From NCBI GenBank assembly GCA_010909165.1, contig MU008220.1, positions 62,001-126,000 of the forward strand: DNA of 64,000 nt, written 5' to 3'. Positions 10,250 to 22,013 of this stretch are shown piece by piece. The stretch is from Anthoceros angustus. Taxonomy: Eukaryota > Streptophyta > Anthocerotopsida > Anthocerotales > Anthocerotaceae. The notes below the pieces were generated by a model, which saw only the letters and a list, made by a program, of their open reading frames with translations, did no database searches and was not told the origin of the DNA. Position 1 is the stretch's first letter. Every line of letters starts with the position of its first letter. The translations under genes were made by a program, and so were the position numbers.

Positions 10250-10480
10250 GGAAGAGGTAGATTAGAGAAGAGAGGAGAAGAGAGGAGAAAAGAGAGAAAA
10301 GAGAAAAAGAGAATAGAGAGTGAGAGAGAGAGCGAGAGAGGACGAGAGAGGAGCTAGAGAGGATAGGGAGCAAGAGAGGAGAAGGAAGGAGCAAGAGAGA
10401 AAAGAGAAAAAGACAAAAAGAGAAGAGAGGAGGAAGAAAAGTGTGAGAGAAACCTAGAAAAGAGAGGGAAAGGTGAAATT
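10250..10480 (+). repeat. GA-rich (polypurine) low-complexity tract
   Basis: About 230 bp almost wholly A and G, made of GAGAGGA/AGAAGAGAGG variants. The opposite strand gives Ser/Leu/Phe-rich open frames that are compositional artefacts. Confidence 0.9.
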
Positions 10481-10499
10481 TCAAGAGCTGTGACAAGAG

Positions 10500-11990
10500 C
10501 TTGAGGGGGCGGCCCCAAATTTGTCACGAGAAGGGTCTTAGGGAGTGTAGGATTTGCGCTGGTGGGAGGATTGCCCACTGTACGGTGATTTGGGGGGTCC
10601 CCAAGGTCGCCGCTGCAGATTGGGCGGTGCCTCGGAGGGGTCCGCGCGATCCGCGCTGTAGGGTAGGGTAGTGTGACTTACCTAGGGTGGGTCACCCAGG
10701 CGCCGTAGGAGGGGGGGCGCTAGCCGGGCGCCTCGACGAGAGGTCGGTAGAGTCGAGAGGCCGGGCCGGGAGGGCGCACCTCCATCCGCGGGAAGGGCTC
10801 CCCACTCCTTCATGGGAACGAAAACCTCACGAACCGATGGGATAAGTGTGGCTGGCCATAGCTGAGGGTTCCGGGGGTCCCGGGAACCTCCCACCACAGG
10901 GGAGGAGGATCATTTCATATTTAGGGTGAATTGGTATGAGTGTGAGCAGGGTGGGAGAACTCCATCCCTCAAAGAAGACTTGAGTGGATTCTCTTTAATA
11001 AACTGTAAGTTGCTCTACAACTATGGAACAGAAGATGGGTCAAGGCCCTTTGCATTCCATGAACATGTCACACAAGTTTTTTTCCATGATTCGCCATTCT
11101 CAATGTAGGAAGGTTGGGCTCTAGTTGTGGAGTGCCCATACAAGTATACCATAATCCCCTAAGCAAATCAAAGTAGAGTACTGGAAAGACTTTGGTTCTG
11201 TTAGGGCAGCAACACGGGACATGTGCTGAAAGCAGAGCCATCATAGTGTAGAATCCAGAAGATGCAGATTTGTCCCTTTTCCTTGAGTTGCAATACATAC
11301 GGGAATAACAGATTTGAACTTGCCTCTGCTTCCAATACCTCATGTAGTGCTTCATGGAATAGAAGATTCCATCGGATGTCGATGTCCCTTGTTCCTTGCC
11401 TGTGTTGAATTCCTCAATTTGTTTCCCTAACATCGTCTGGGTAGAAAGGGGTTGCTCTGGCAAAAAAGAGTTTTGGCTAAAATCCCGTCTTTTTTTGGGT
11501 GAAGACGCGTATTCACTTTGTTTTAGGCTTTTTTTTTTAGGGTTTTTGCTAATTTAAATGTGGTGTTCAAACCCACGGCACTACACCCTGCATGTTCATA
11601 TGGTCATAATGTGCTGCATCGATGGTTGGGCACCACAATTTTGAAGGGGTGAAGATAATGAAAACTGTCAGTTGCATGCTATTTCTGCATGTCCGCCGTT
11701 CATCCCAAATAAGCTTTTTTGTTGGAAAATGTACGGAGCAAGATGAGCAAGCTTGTTTGCGCAAAATGAGCAAGAAGATCTAGGTGTGTAAACATGTTTT
11801 TGCACTCAAGTGCAAGAAGACCCAGGTGTGTGCCCCTAGGGGCAAAGGGGCCCTGGTGCGCACACTTGTGCGGGCACCTTGGGGCAAGGGGAACATGGTA
11901 TGCGCACCTAGGATCAAGAAGACCCTAGAGGTATGAACTTATACGGTTCATGCTTCCATGTGCATTCCCTGATGGCTCATTCCCAGCAAA
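10500..11990. other. No recognisable gene
   Basis: GC-rich to 10920, then mixed. A 131-codon frame on the minus strand (11463-11068) has no recognisable domain and I do not call it. From 11790 to 11930 there are degenerate repeats around CAAGAAGACCC(A/T)(A/G)G and GGGGCAAGGGG. Near 12000-12110 the DNA is rich in A and T runs. Confidence 0.5.
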
Positions 11991-12414
11991 AATGAGCAAA
12001 AAATTAAAAAAAAACATGAAAAAAATCCAAAAAAAATCACTTGTTGGAAGTAAGTGCGTGCATTTGCCCTGAAGTTTTGGCATTTTTTTTCTTTTTTGCT
12101 TTTTTGATGTTTTTATTGTTTTAAATGGTTCCTTTTGGCATTTTTCCGTGAGAACCTTTTGAAGGATCGTGGGGCAGCCATGCTGGTGAAAGAGGAGAGG
12201 AGAGGAGGAGGCAAGAGTAGCTCTCTCCCTTTGAGATGAGGCTTGGAGGGTATTTATACCCTCCAATGCCTCCTAGAAGCTCCACAAGAAGCCCTAGGAA
12301 GGAGCACAAGAAGCTTCCTAGTGATTAGCTTAAGCTAAACTAATGATACTTAATCGACACCTAACTTAGACTAAGTGTATTAGTCTAAGTACATTGGGCT
12401 TTAATACCCTTACA
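11990..12414 (-). repeat. Copia-B 3' LTR (left limit uncertain)
   Basis: On the minus strand a purine tract AAGTGGGAGGT (12425-12415) is followed by TGTAAGGGTATTAAAGC, a canonical TG start. A TATA-like GGTATAAATACC lies near 12250-12262 inside a short palindrome. There is no second copy in the window, so the other end is a guess. Confidence 0.5.
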
Positions 12415-12454
12415 ACCTCCCACTTAAAGGCCAATTTACCTTCAGGAGAATGGA

Positions 12455-12948
12455 CTATCTCATGCCCATCTGTCCGAGCTTGTGCAAATTGCTCAGAGAG
12501 TCCCTTGGTAAGAATATCTCAGGTTCGGCCGGTGTGTGAACCTTGACAAGTTGTACCCTCTTGTCGTCCAACACCTCTCGAATGAAGTGATACTTCACAT
12601 CCACATGTTTAGTCTTCGCATGAAACAGGATTCTTTGCCAATTGGATAGCACTGCTATCACAATGCAACACCGGCAACTCAACCTTGATCCCCAAGTCTC
12701 CCACTAAACGAGCAAGCCATATGGCTTCCTTGCAAGCCTCGCTTCGCAACATACTCGGCCTCCGTGGTAGATAGCGTAATGCACGATCGCAAACGAGATC
12801 GCCATGAGATCGCCTCCAAAGGCACGTGAAGACATAACTGTGGACCTCCTTTGTCCATATCCTCGCATAATCGATATGTGTACCCAACCACATGCATCTT
12901 CACTACCAAAACATATGCACAAAGCTTTTGTACCATTCGATACCTCAT
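12455..12948 (-). pseudogene. Copia-B RNase H
   Basis: CITLSTTEAEYVA, EAIWLARLVGDLG, LHCDSSAIQLAKNPV and then KHVDVKYHFIREVL are the copia RNase H core, in two frames. It ends at a stop about 40 nt from the LTR. The normal FHARTKH junction is damaged at about 12632-12614, where the phase changes. Confidence 0.85.
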
Positions 12949-13217
12949 AACTCCTTTTATCGCCTCCCAATGCTTCTTGCCTGGTTTGACATAAACTCGC
13001 TAACCACTCCCACCGCAAAGGCAATGTCGGACGGTAGCAATCATTGCATACATCAAACTCCCTACTGATGAGTATGGGACCTTCTCCATTTCTTTGTCCT
13101 CCTAGCTTGAAAGTTTCACATATGGAGGCAATGGAGTACCCAATGGCTTCCCTTCTCCATGTTGAAACGTTGAAGCACCTAATGTATTCCGTCGAGACAA
13201 ATAAAGCGACGCTTATG

Positions 13218-13643
13218 TCATTCCGATAATACGCATGCCAAGTATATGGCTCGCCTCCCAAGTCTCATTTCAAAGTGAGCATTCAACTTTGACTTCAATG
13301 AAATCTCATCAAGATCGCTCCAAAGAATTAGCATATCATCCACATAGAGGATCAAAATGAGCAAGCTTTGATCCTTAGCTTGCTTCGTATAGAGGCAATG
13401 ATCCTCATCGCTACACGCTTGTAGCCTTGAGAAAGCATAAATGAGTGGAACTTGTGATACCACTCTGGTGCCTGTTTCAAACCATAAAGGCTCTTCCTCA
13501 ACCCGCACACCGATGCTCTTTGCCCTTCTCAACAAAACCTTCCGTCGCATGTAGACGCCCTCTTGAAGGTCACCATGCAAGAATGCCGCCTTGACATCCA
13601 TCCGTATCAAGTTCCATATCATTCGCAACCAAAGCAAGAACAC
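13218..13643 (-). pseudogene. Copia-B reverse transcriptase fragment
   Basis: MDVKAAFLHGDLQEGVYM, then a degraded thumb region, then LLILILYVDDMLI with the catalytic YVDD, and LKSKLNAHFEMRLG. The usual KSLYGLKQ motif is scrambled. RT upstream of 13643 continues on the minus strand, recognisable but broken. Confidence 0.87.
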
Positions 13644-14367
13644 ATCGCAGTTGTCATTTTGACTCGTGAGAAAATCTCATCAAAGTCAATGCCCGGTTGT
13701 TGCTTGAAACCCTTAGCAACCCCGGGCCTTGTACTTTGGTTTGCCATCAAGCGGTATGACCTTCATCTTGTACACCCATTTGCAGTGCCTTCTTATCCTA
13801 GCAACCAACTCCCAAGTTTGGTTCTTATGCATAATTCATTTCGATCGCATGGCCTTCTCCCACTTGTCTTTGTTACTCGCTGATGAGCCTCTTTGTAAGA
13901 AGAGGGTTCCCACAATCTGTCGATAACATAATCCAGATGGATCATACCGCCGAGGGCGTGTAATCCGCCTCGACCTACGGCATGTGCACCTCTATAGGAG
14001 CTTGTTCGACTCTTGGTTCATCTATCGGAGGAATGTGCTCGCACATTACCACGGTCAACCCGCCCATGATGATCATGTCCATCTTCTTGGAAGATCACCC
14101 TTCGCACCTCCACGCTTGGAGTAGGCTTCTGCATCTTGTTCTCATTGAAGAACACGTCTACGAACAACCTTTCTAGCCTCGGATCCCACAAACGGTATCC
14201 CATCTCACGAATCACCATAGCCAAGAAAAATACATTTCTTGGACTTAGGTGCCAACTTGTCCCGAAACTCTTTTGGAACATGGCGATGCCTCACGCCCAA
14301 ACACTCGGATGCTTGTAGGATGGTTTCTTTCGCACCATAGCTCCTCCGAACTCGCTCATCAATTTTA

Positions 14368-15074
14368 TTAGGAGATCTTAATAAGATGAATCAGAGACAC
14401 GCTCGCCCAAAACCCATTAGGCAATCCGAGTTTGACAACAAAACCACGCATCCTCTCCCGAATGGTTCTGCTCATCCGCCGCCCACACCATTTTGTGGAG
14501 GAGTAGGCGAAATTCTCTTTTGATTCCTTGGAATCAATGACCGAAAGCTGAAACATACTTCCACCATTATCCGCCCTTAGACACTTCAATCGGTGATCGA
14601 TTCTCTACAAGGGTGACAAATTTCAAACACGTAACTTCATCCTTTTTCCTCAAAGGATAAACCCACACCTTGCGAGAAATCATCTATGAAAGTGACAAAA
14701 TAGAGGCACCGCCTAATGATGCAGAGGCATAGGTCCACATACATCGCGTGAACCAACTCAAGAGGTTTACTTACTTTTACCTCGTGTTCGATGTGATGAT
14801 TTTGTCTTTCCCATATAAACAAAGGCTCACACATCGAGAGATCGAGAAGTTAAGAACAGGATATAACCGTAACGAGATAAAACCTTCATTCCCTCGAGAC
14901 ATATGTCCTAACCGCAATGCCACAAGGAAACATTTGGTCGCTCACGCTGATCACATGATCTTTGAGGTTTACAAGTGAGTACAAAGTGCCACACTTCGAT
15001 CCACGAGCTAACAAGAGAACCTTTGGAGATCTTCCAAGAGTGATCCCCAAACCAAAGTGCAAAAGATCATCCAA
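14368..15074 (-). pseudogene. Copia-B integrase fragments
   Basis: 14834-14637 carries KPLELVHAMYVDLC and YFVTFIDDFSQ (start of the catalytic core, first Asp). 14589-14368 carries MKCLRADNGG (second Asp) followed by a damaged third-acidic-residue segment and RMRGFVVKLGLPNGFWA. Frames differ between pieces. Confidence 0.8.
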
Positions 15075-15280
15075 CCGCCCGCGCTAATCATGCTTTTGTC
15101 AACTTCGAACATGCCTAACGCCCTTCATGATGAATGAAGATCCGTTGTCAAACTTGAGTTGCACATCACCCACGCGATCCGCATGCATAGTTATTTCCAA
15201 GCCTAACATCCTTTCCTTGTAGCATCATACGTAAAACCACTCTATGAGGAGGAGTAACATGGAAAGATGCACCGAGTCAA

Positions 15281-16129
15281 TTATCCAATTGCGTAATAAA
15301 TGACTATCCACGGTAATTGTGCAAGATTCAAGTAAGAAGAGATAAGGACATCTCCCTCCTCAACAGAGTTTAACTCTTCCAACTCGATGACAAGTCGCCT
15401 TCTTGTCGTCGCTTCTTCTTTCCTTGGTCCTTTTGAACTTCTCTCTTTTGAAGTGACCCCTGTGACAATAGTGACACTCCACATTCTTGTTACGACTACG
15501 ATTTGCTACGAGAGAAGCTTTCCTGGCTTCCCTTCGCAGTGGACCTCCCTCTCACTATGAGGAACCTTTGGAAGGTTCCATGTTTTTCCTGCTCACCTCC
15601 TCGCCAATGTGCTACCTTCTACATTTACAATGGTAAGACCACTAGCAAAGTGTAATTACTCGTGAGTCACGAAAGGTGTCCCAACTCTGGGTAATGTGAC
15701 CATAAACATAGCTCTCACTAACTGGGAACGTGATACCTTGAGATGAGAGTCGGCTGAAAATGGTATTGAAATCATTCGATGATCGGACATCCTCGTCCCT
15801 TCCTTCATCTTCAAGTCCACCATTGCTTCAACCAATACAGCCGCACTTTGCTTCTATACAGTCACATACCGCCCGTAACTCGTGGTCTTATCTTTCACAT
15901 TGAAGTACACTGCTTTTGACAATGTTAGCATGATAGTAGATCTAGCAAGCTCATCCAGTCCCGCCACTCATCCCGTCATACTATCCGGTTTGACGCCTAA
16001 CAACTTTATGGGCTTGATCTGCTTTTTCTGCACTAGAACATTATACACTTGTTCTTTCCAGAACGGGAAGTTAGTACCATCTAACTTCTCAATATTGAAC
16101 ATGACATTTTTAGATGATGAAGACATCAT
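15281..16129 (-). pseudogene. Copia-B Gag with defective zinc knuckle
   Basis: Starts ATGATG at 16129. MFNIEKLDGTNFPFWKEQVY and NVLVQKKQIKPI are typical of copia Gag (the F.G.NF..W motif). A stop follows after about 50 codons. The nucleocapsid relic near 15480 reads CHYCHRGHFKREKF: the last Cys of CX2CX4HX4C is missing. Confidence 0.78.
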
Positions 16130-16680
16130 GACTCAAAAATCGACACAGATAAAACACTCCACTCGCCTTGTCGAAAAGTCAAAGAAGAAAATACCACCGT
16201 CACCGTCTGTTCTTTGCCGTTGACTATTCCAATTCGAATATTTTGCCAATATTTGGGCAACCGCTCACGCTTTGGCACCCACCGGCCGCCAGGTCACCCG
16301 CGGCCATACCGCGCCACTTCGCACGTGTCACCGCCAACGGCCGCTAGAGTATAGTCTGGATTGAGCATAAAGTGAAAGGTTGGTGTTGCGCATCGTAATC
16401 ACAATGGAGCTAAAAACTCTAAATGTTTTTACATGTTCTATTTGTGAGAATGACCTTCTTTTAGGAAACCTTAGAATTGGATAAAGTTTAAAATCAAATA
16501 CGTTTGTGCACGCGTAAATAAGACCTAAACTCTTCAAAACGGCCGTTTTCAGTGCGGATTTTTCAACGTGCAATTTGGGGTTCGCGGAAGTCCGTATGCA
16601 AAAAAGAGGGTACTGGAGAAACCTTTTTTACCCAGATGTCGTTGCCACTTCTTCTTCTCGATGTTTTCTTGCTGTAGCAT
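16130..16680. other. Spacer between Copia-B and Gypsy-A
   Basis: No gene. Neither a copia PBS nor an LTR is recognisable here, so Copia-B is cut off within this stretch. Confidence 0.4.
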
Positions 16681-18517
16681 TGTGGACCACGAACTCTCCC
16701 CGTGGGTAGGAAATGAGTTAGGTTTTGTTTTTTTCTAGAGGTCAGAAAATAAGGCGAGAAAGAAAATAAGCCCGGACTACTCGATCGCTCCAGAATAAGG
16801 ACCCTGAGTAGGTGGAAGGACTGGAGCACACTCCCAGGAGAGCCCAGACGATGTGGATAAGTCGGACCACACTCCGCATGGAGGAGGCAATTCAACAAAT
16901 CGACTCGGATTTTGGCCTACTACTCACGCCAAGCTCCTCAAGGCGTTGGAAGCCATGCAATCGGACGGACCTCCGAAGGGTCGAGGGAGTGGAGGAAGAA
17001 GGGCATGGGCATGGGCCCAGGCCTTGGTGGCTGTTTGGTGATGAGGCGGTGGAGAAGAGCCTGGGAGGAGGGACTGGCGCCAATGTAAACGCCCTTGAGG
17101 TAAGTCGCGCAACCAGCTGGGAGGATAGGGACGAGGGCCTGAAAGAGGTGAGGAGGAGAAACCAGCACTCCCAAGCAGGAAGGGACATTGGCGAGGGCAG
17201 GCCCCACAACGAGGCGGTCTGGATTGGGGTCCGGGACGAGGACGGACCACAGTAATAAGTTCGACCTCGTGAACCCTAGAGAACGAGACCGAACCTCGAG
17301 GTCCGGACTCGGGAAATAAGGCCGACTCAAGATCGACCCGGAGTCGAGACCCGGACCCCAGGGTCCGGACTCAGAGCTCATTCCGGCGTGCCTCGGGAGG
17401 CAGGTCAACCAAGGGTCCTACGAGGTGGGGACCCGAGAGAGGCTAGGAGAGGATGGTGGTGGTTAGCGGTTGTCGGGCCTTGGCGTGTAACGGCAGGTCT
17501 GGGGAAGGAAGGGGTCACGCCTCATGGATCATCCGATTGCTGTATACTTGCCAGACAAGCCTGTGGGGTCCTTCGGCTTGTCGTGGAACCAAGGAGCATT
17601 CCCAGCCCACCGCCAACGACGGAGATAGGGGCGAAGATGGTAGGCGGCGATTAGAACTGCGAAATGGCCACCCGCCTGAATAGGAGTGTAATAAGGCGCC
17701 GACCTTGGGCGTATAAGAGGGCCGGGTGCCCTAGTAAAGTATCTTTCTCTTGGTGTTGATCACGTCCTTACGAGCCCTTTCGTCTTCTTGCAACGTGAGC
17801 TTGGAGTCCTGAAAGCAGCAACTGACTCCCGGGAGAAGATGATCCAGTCTGACGGACCCTAACATGTGGTGTGTCACAAGGGACTGACGACCCAGGGACC
17901 CTTGCTCGCCCAGCGGAGCCAGAAGCGTTAGGGCGACGGGCAGTGTGGCCGGAGAACTCCGTGAGGCGTGGGGAGCCCACGGAGAGGCGGTGAGCGACGG
18001 AGGAGGTCCGGACCGCAGCCCACCATTTTTCCAAGGGCGATAGTGTCGACGAGAGATGTGGAGATTTAGCGTGAGTGATTTTAGTTGAGTGTAACGGTGG
18101 AGTGGGAGAGGGGCCAATTTGGAAGTGAGGGACGGAATGGAATGATCAGGGCCTTAACGCAGTCCTTAAACGTTTGGCCTCACCGAGGCTGTTAGTGGAC
18201 ATCTACGAGTTAGATAGTAGCGAAACGTTAAGCGTATGTGTTTGAGTCCGAAACGGTAAACGATTGAAACGTAGTCAAACGGAGCCCATCATTCTCTTGG
18301 GAGCGGACTCTTTACTACAAGGCTTCTTGGGATTGTGCGCGCCCGAGGCGGTCAGAAAGTCGCGCCAGCATGCACCTTTTCGGGGTTCACTGAATTCTCG
18401 GACGAAAGTAGCAATAGAACCATGAGTTTTAGGACAGCGTCTCAAAGCCCTCAAGGCTAGGAGTCTTCTCCCTCATCCGCCGAGCTCGGCACCTTCTTAT
18501 TGAATCCCTTCTTATCA
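16681..18517 (+). repeat. Gypsy-A 5' LTR
   Basis: Aligns along its length with 22972-24856. Contains CTCGAGGTCCGGACTCGGG-type repeats (17260-17380) and a TATA-like GTATAAGAGGGC near 17710, a plausible core promoter. The 3' end is placed at TTATCA and is approximate. Confidence 0.8.
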
Positions 18518-18520
18518 GGC

Positions 18521-18738
18521 GGCTCGCTTCACCTGTGCCATTTCCTAACTCTTGCTATGATTTATGTGAGGCACAGCAAATTAGTGCGACTTGGGGAACC
18601 GTGGCTTGTGTCTCTCTCTGTGCCGCGGTGGCTCACGTGAATTTGTCAATGGCACTCGCTTACAATGTGAATTTGTCAATGGCTGGAAACCCGGTAGGGC
18701 GTATACAACGTGCAGATCGCTTTGCAATGGACCTTGTG
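18521..18738 (+). repeat. Interior repeat of Gypsy-A, copy 1
   Basis: Begins GCTCGCTTC right after the 5' LTR and runs through TTTCCTAACTCTTGCTATGA to TGCAATGGACCTTGT. The second copy is at 20670-20870. Copies differ mainly by short deletions. Confidence 0.8.
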
Positions 18739-18779
18739 TATGAGACTCGTTGTGAATTTGGTGTAAAAGCGTGCGAGGC

Positions 18780-19015
18780 TGATCCGGCCTTGTCATACAT
18801 TTTACAACATACAAGTGCGCTTTACGGGTGTGTTGTAAATTAGACTATGTTGTAAATTAGGTGGGAGGCCTATCTTGGCCTCTCTTAAGCGTTTTACAAT
18901 GTCTGGTGGTTTGCAATGGATCGTGTTGTAAATTAGATTAGGTTGTACGTATGTTGTAAAACATGAGAGAGGCCTGATCCTGGCCGTCTCAAACATTTTA
19001 CAACGTACAATTGAA
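18780..19015. repeat. Clustered TTTTACAAC / GTTGTAAA motifs
   Basis: At least seven copies of a TTTTACAAC-type motif in both orientations, with GAGAGGCC/GGCCTCTC pairs between. This is the texture of subterminal repeats of a DNA transposon. A related pattern with GTGTTACA lies at 44830-45075. No terminal inverted repeat is visible here. Confidence 0.5.
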
Positions 19016-19339
19016 TGCTTTGTCTTCGAAGCTGGGAGGAACATCCCCTACGTCAGTTGGATCATCTTATGGAGGTGGAATGGGAGCACCATGGATGTGG
19101 TCTTGGCGAGTGGGGGATAACTGTTCTTCAGGTTCCGAAGAATCTACTGGTTCTGTCTCTACTGGTTCTGTCCATCATAGTGCTATGATGGACAGCTATT
19201 GAACGACGACCCCTACGTTAGATGGATCGTCTTAATTGGCAAGTGGGGGATGACTGTCTTCAGATTTCAAAGAACCTACTGGTTTAGTCTTCACTATGAT
19301 GGACAACTAGTGGTGATTCCCTGACCTCATTTTGTAGTC

Positions 19340-20000
19340 TTGCTTGCTTTATCGGGATGTGGTGACATGGAATGCCCTTATGGGTGACAAGGGCTCGGCT
19401 GCACGGAGAATGTAGTGGTGGGCACCTACGGTGGACATGTATGCAAAATTTGGTGAAGCGGAAAATGCACAAGTTTTTGATTGAGCGACCCATGAAAGAG
19501 ACGGTCTGCGAAATATGGTGAGCTGGAAGATGCAAAAGGGCACGTGGTGCACTCACAAATTGTGGAAGGAACGCGATTGCACTCATAGATGGTGGTGCAT
19601 GTCTCTTGCCTAAGGGTGTTGTAGAGTCTTGATCGTGGCCACCTCTGCCCTGTTTCCTTGTACTCATACTATGTTTTTTAGGAGAGCTTCATTCCGGCAC
19701 ATATGCTTCCAAATGTTTTCACGATTGCATCACCGGATCTTTGAGTGCATGCATCATGTGGCGACACACGTGCACATGTAATCTATATGTGATGAAGCGA
19801 CCATGTTACTCTTTTGCCTCAAAGCAAAAACTAACATAGTCAGCTTGGCCACATGGATCATGACCATGTTCGATGGCTGGCGAGCGATGTTGGCACTGGT
19901 GTATGCAAAATGTGGTGAGCTGGAAGGTGCATGCATTTTGACCCATGAAAGAGACTGGGCACCTGGTGGACATGTTTGATGAAGTGGAAGGTGGTTCACG
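19340..20000 (+). pseudogene. PPR protein pseudogene fragments
   Basis: Broken frames encode pentatricopeptide repeat signatures: YRDVVTWNALM (19350-19382), VDMYAKFGEAENAQVFD (19431-19481), KYGELEDA (about 19508-19535) and VYAKCGELEGA (about 19900). These are the plant PPR phrases VDMYAKCG and RDVVTWNA. Functional PPR proteins bind organellar RNA; this copy has frameshifts between every motif and could not make one. It lies inside Gypsy-A, so it was either captured or was an insertion target later decayed. Confidence 0.7.
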
Positions 20001-20559
20001 TGTTGGAGTCTGCGATTTCTCCATTCGCCTTCTCGTTTTCAAGTGCGATTCGCACCAATTCCACGTAGTGCAGTACCGGCCGGCGTCGGGGTAAGCATAA
20101 TGAGCAACAGAACCTCGGCAAGATGTAGACACCTAACGACTTGGCACTAACCATTACCTTCCATGCATGCAATGCGCTCCTCCTCCTCTCGATGTTGGAC
20201 TCCAATGCCCCTAACGATGCCTCTGGCGGGCAGAACTGCAAGGCTAGGTCAACGACCCTTTCCGTGGACATTCTCGTCTTGCAAAGCGTGCGATGTCGGT
20301 TGCAACTTTGTTGTCCACTTGCATTTTGCTCTCATCTCTTTCACATTTCACATGGATGCAGCATTTCATGGGAAAGCCGTAGAACATCAACAAGGCGTCC
20401 CATAGCGACAACCAAAAGAGCGAGGAGAAGAGGGCTGGCGGATGGGCGAGATCGGTAGAATAGCTTTAATGGCTCGGTACTCCTTAGTGTATTCATGGAT
20501 GCTAGTTCATATGGCTTCGCATCAAGAAATCACAGTGTCCAATTTTGGTGGAAGTTGTT

Positions 20560-20660
20560 TGTGACACATGAAGAGGACCATGTCTCTTGCACTGAAGGTG
20601 GTGCATGTCTCTTGCTTGAAGGTGGTGCATCTCTCTTGCAGGGTGTTGTGGAGTCTTTGG
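20560..20660 (+). repeat. Short repeats, GGTGGTGCATGTCTCTTGC
   Basis: GAAGGTGGTGCAT(G/C)TCTCTTGC occurs twice in tandem (about 20598-20640), with a related GACCATGTCTCTTGC just before. A further copy with the same downstream AGGGTGTTGT(G/A)GAGTCTT is at about 19587-19635. Confidence 0.75.
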
Positions 20661-20669
20661 TTGCGGCCA

Positions 20670-20870
20670 GCTCGCTTCTCCGTTTCCTAACTCTTGCTAT
20701 GATTTATGTGAGAGCTGCAAGAGTGCAGCTTGGGGAAGTGGCTTGTGTCTCTCTGGTGCCGCGGTGGCTCTGAATTTGTCAATGGCACTACGCTTACAAT
20801 GTGAATTTGTCAATGTGGCAGCTGGGAGGCGAGTAGGCAGCGTGCAAGATTGCTGCAATGGACCTTGTAT
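20670..20870 (+). repeat. Interior repeat of Gypsy-A, copy 2
   Basis: Partner of 18521-18738 in the same orientation, slightly shorter. Confidence 0.8.
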
Positions 20871-22013
20871 GCCTCGAGTCGCCTCCTCTTCTCCTTACGC
20901 CTAGGGTTTCCTCTCAACTGCGCCTGCCCTCCTCACACTATGAAGTACTTGATGGCAATGCAATGAACTGGCTTTTTCTTCTCTTTCTCGCGCTTCCCAT
21001 ACGCTCCGGCTCAGTCTCGAGGTCTTCCGCAGTGAGGCCTCATTTCGAAGAGAGTTGGCCTTTAGCCACTTTGCCTTCTTTGGATAGTACGCCACAGAGG
21101 TTGCACAACCCCTAATTTGGTTCATGTTTCAAAATCCTAAATCCCTATCTAAAACCGCTTATTTTCCTATCCGCCGCCCGCTTTAAGCTATCCCTAATTA
21201 ATCGCCATAATTATTCTGTATTTATTCCCTATTTGGTGAGAGGCATATATAGTGGATATCCCCTATTCTAATTTTTCTTTCCGACTGAGATTTTGTCATC
21301 GACCTACATGAGTTATCTCGCCCTTTCTCTCGATACCCGGTAGTGAGTGGCGATGCCACGAGCCAATGATGTGCCCGACCTACCGTGCTTTGGAACCGCC
21401 GCGCCTCGTAAAGTGGGGGTCATTTTGACTAGTCCATTTTCACCGAAGATATCCTCTTGACTTCCTAACAATATCCTACAACTCCACTTCAAAGGTTCTC
21501 GAGGAAAAAATTTCCACGGTATGCTCCCTCTTCAATCGTTTCTAGCCAAAAAATCAAACTTGTTTGTCCTCCTCGCTCTTTTGACCGGGTTGCCCAAACT
21601 TTTCGTTTCCCACACTGCTATGTGTGGACGGAGATGCCAAAGCGGTTGACCCGTGCCGAGCCAACGAGCCTTTGTACACTCTATTTCGCCCGACCTTTTA
21701 GGATGTACAACCGGATGCGTCTTTGAGGTGGGGCGGGCCGAGGCGTGGAGCGGAGAGCCTTCCAACAAAGGCGGTGAGCGGAGGTAGTAATAAAGGGGAT
21801 GCATGAAGGGCTAGGGTGGTGGACACTGTGACGCAAGTCACCACCGTTAGAAGATCTTAGGAAGCTTGACGGATACTAGTGGGCCACTATGTTTTTGAGA
21901 GCGCACCACGTTCGTAAGCGGTGTGATGTCACCCCAGTGGATGGAAGCCTCCCCAACATTTAATGGCATTTGGTGCCCATAATAGCACTTCAACCTTTCT
22001 CGAAAAACGAATT

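Larger units (their letters stand above)
12415..16129 (-). mobile_element. Copia-B: decayed copia element, internal region
   Basis: Reading down the minus strand from 16129: Gag start, zinc-knuckle relic, integrase core pieces, RT with LYVDDML, RNase H with TLSTTEAEYVA, then the 3' LTR. Pol runs to within about 40 nt of the LTR, so there is no room for an antisense gene, unlike Copia-A, C, E and F. Frames are broken throughout. No PBS or 5' LTR is visible upstream of Gag, so the element is 5'-truncated. Confidence 0.85.

Noticed and set aside
10239-10578. Ser/Leu/Phe-rich minus-strand frames resembling membrane proteins
   Set aside because: Translation of a GA-rich low-complexity tract in several frames.
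11068-11463. 131-codon minus-strand frame
   Set aside because: No recognisable motif, no neighbouring exon and no repeat copy in the window to test conservation.
11790-11935. Possible CRISPR-like spaced repeats (CAAGAAGACCC)
   Set aside because: Copies are irregular in length and spacing, and the window is eukaryotic; ordinary degenerate repeat.
16812-17408. Overlapping frames in Gypsy-A LTR
   Set aside because: Open on both strands in GC-rich LTR sequence; the homologous frames in the 3' LTR are not conserved.
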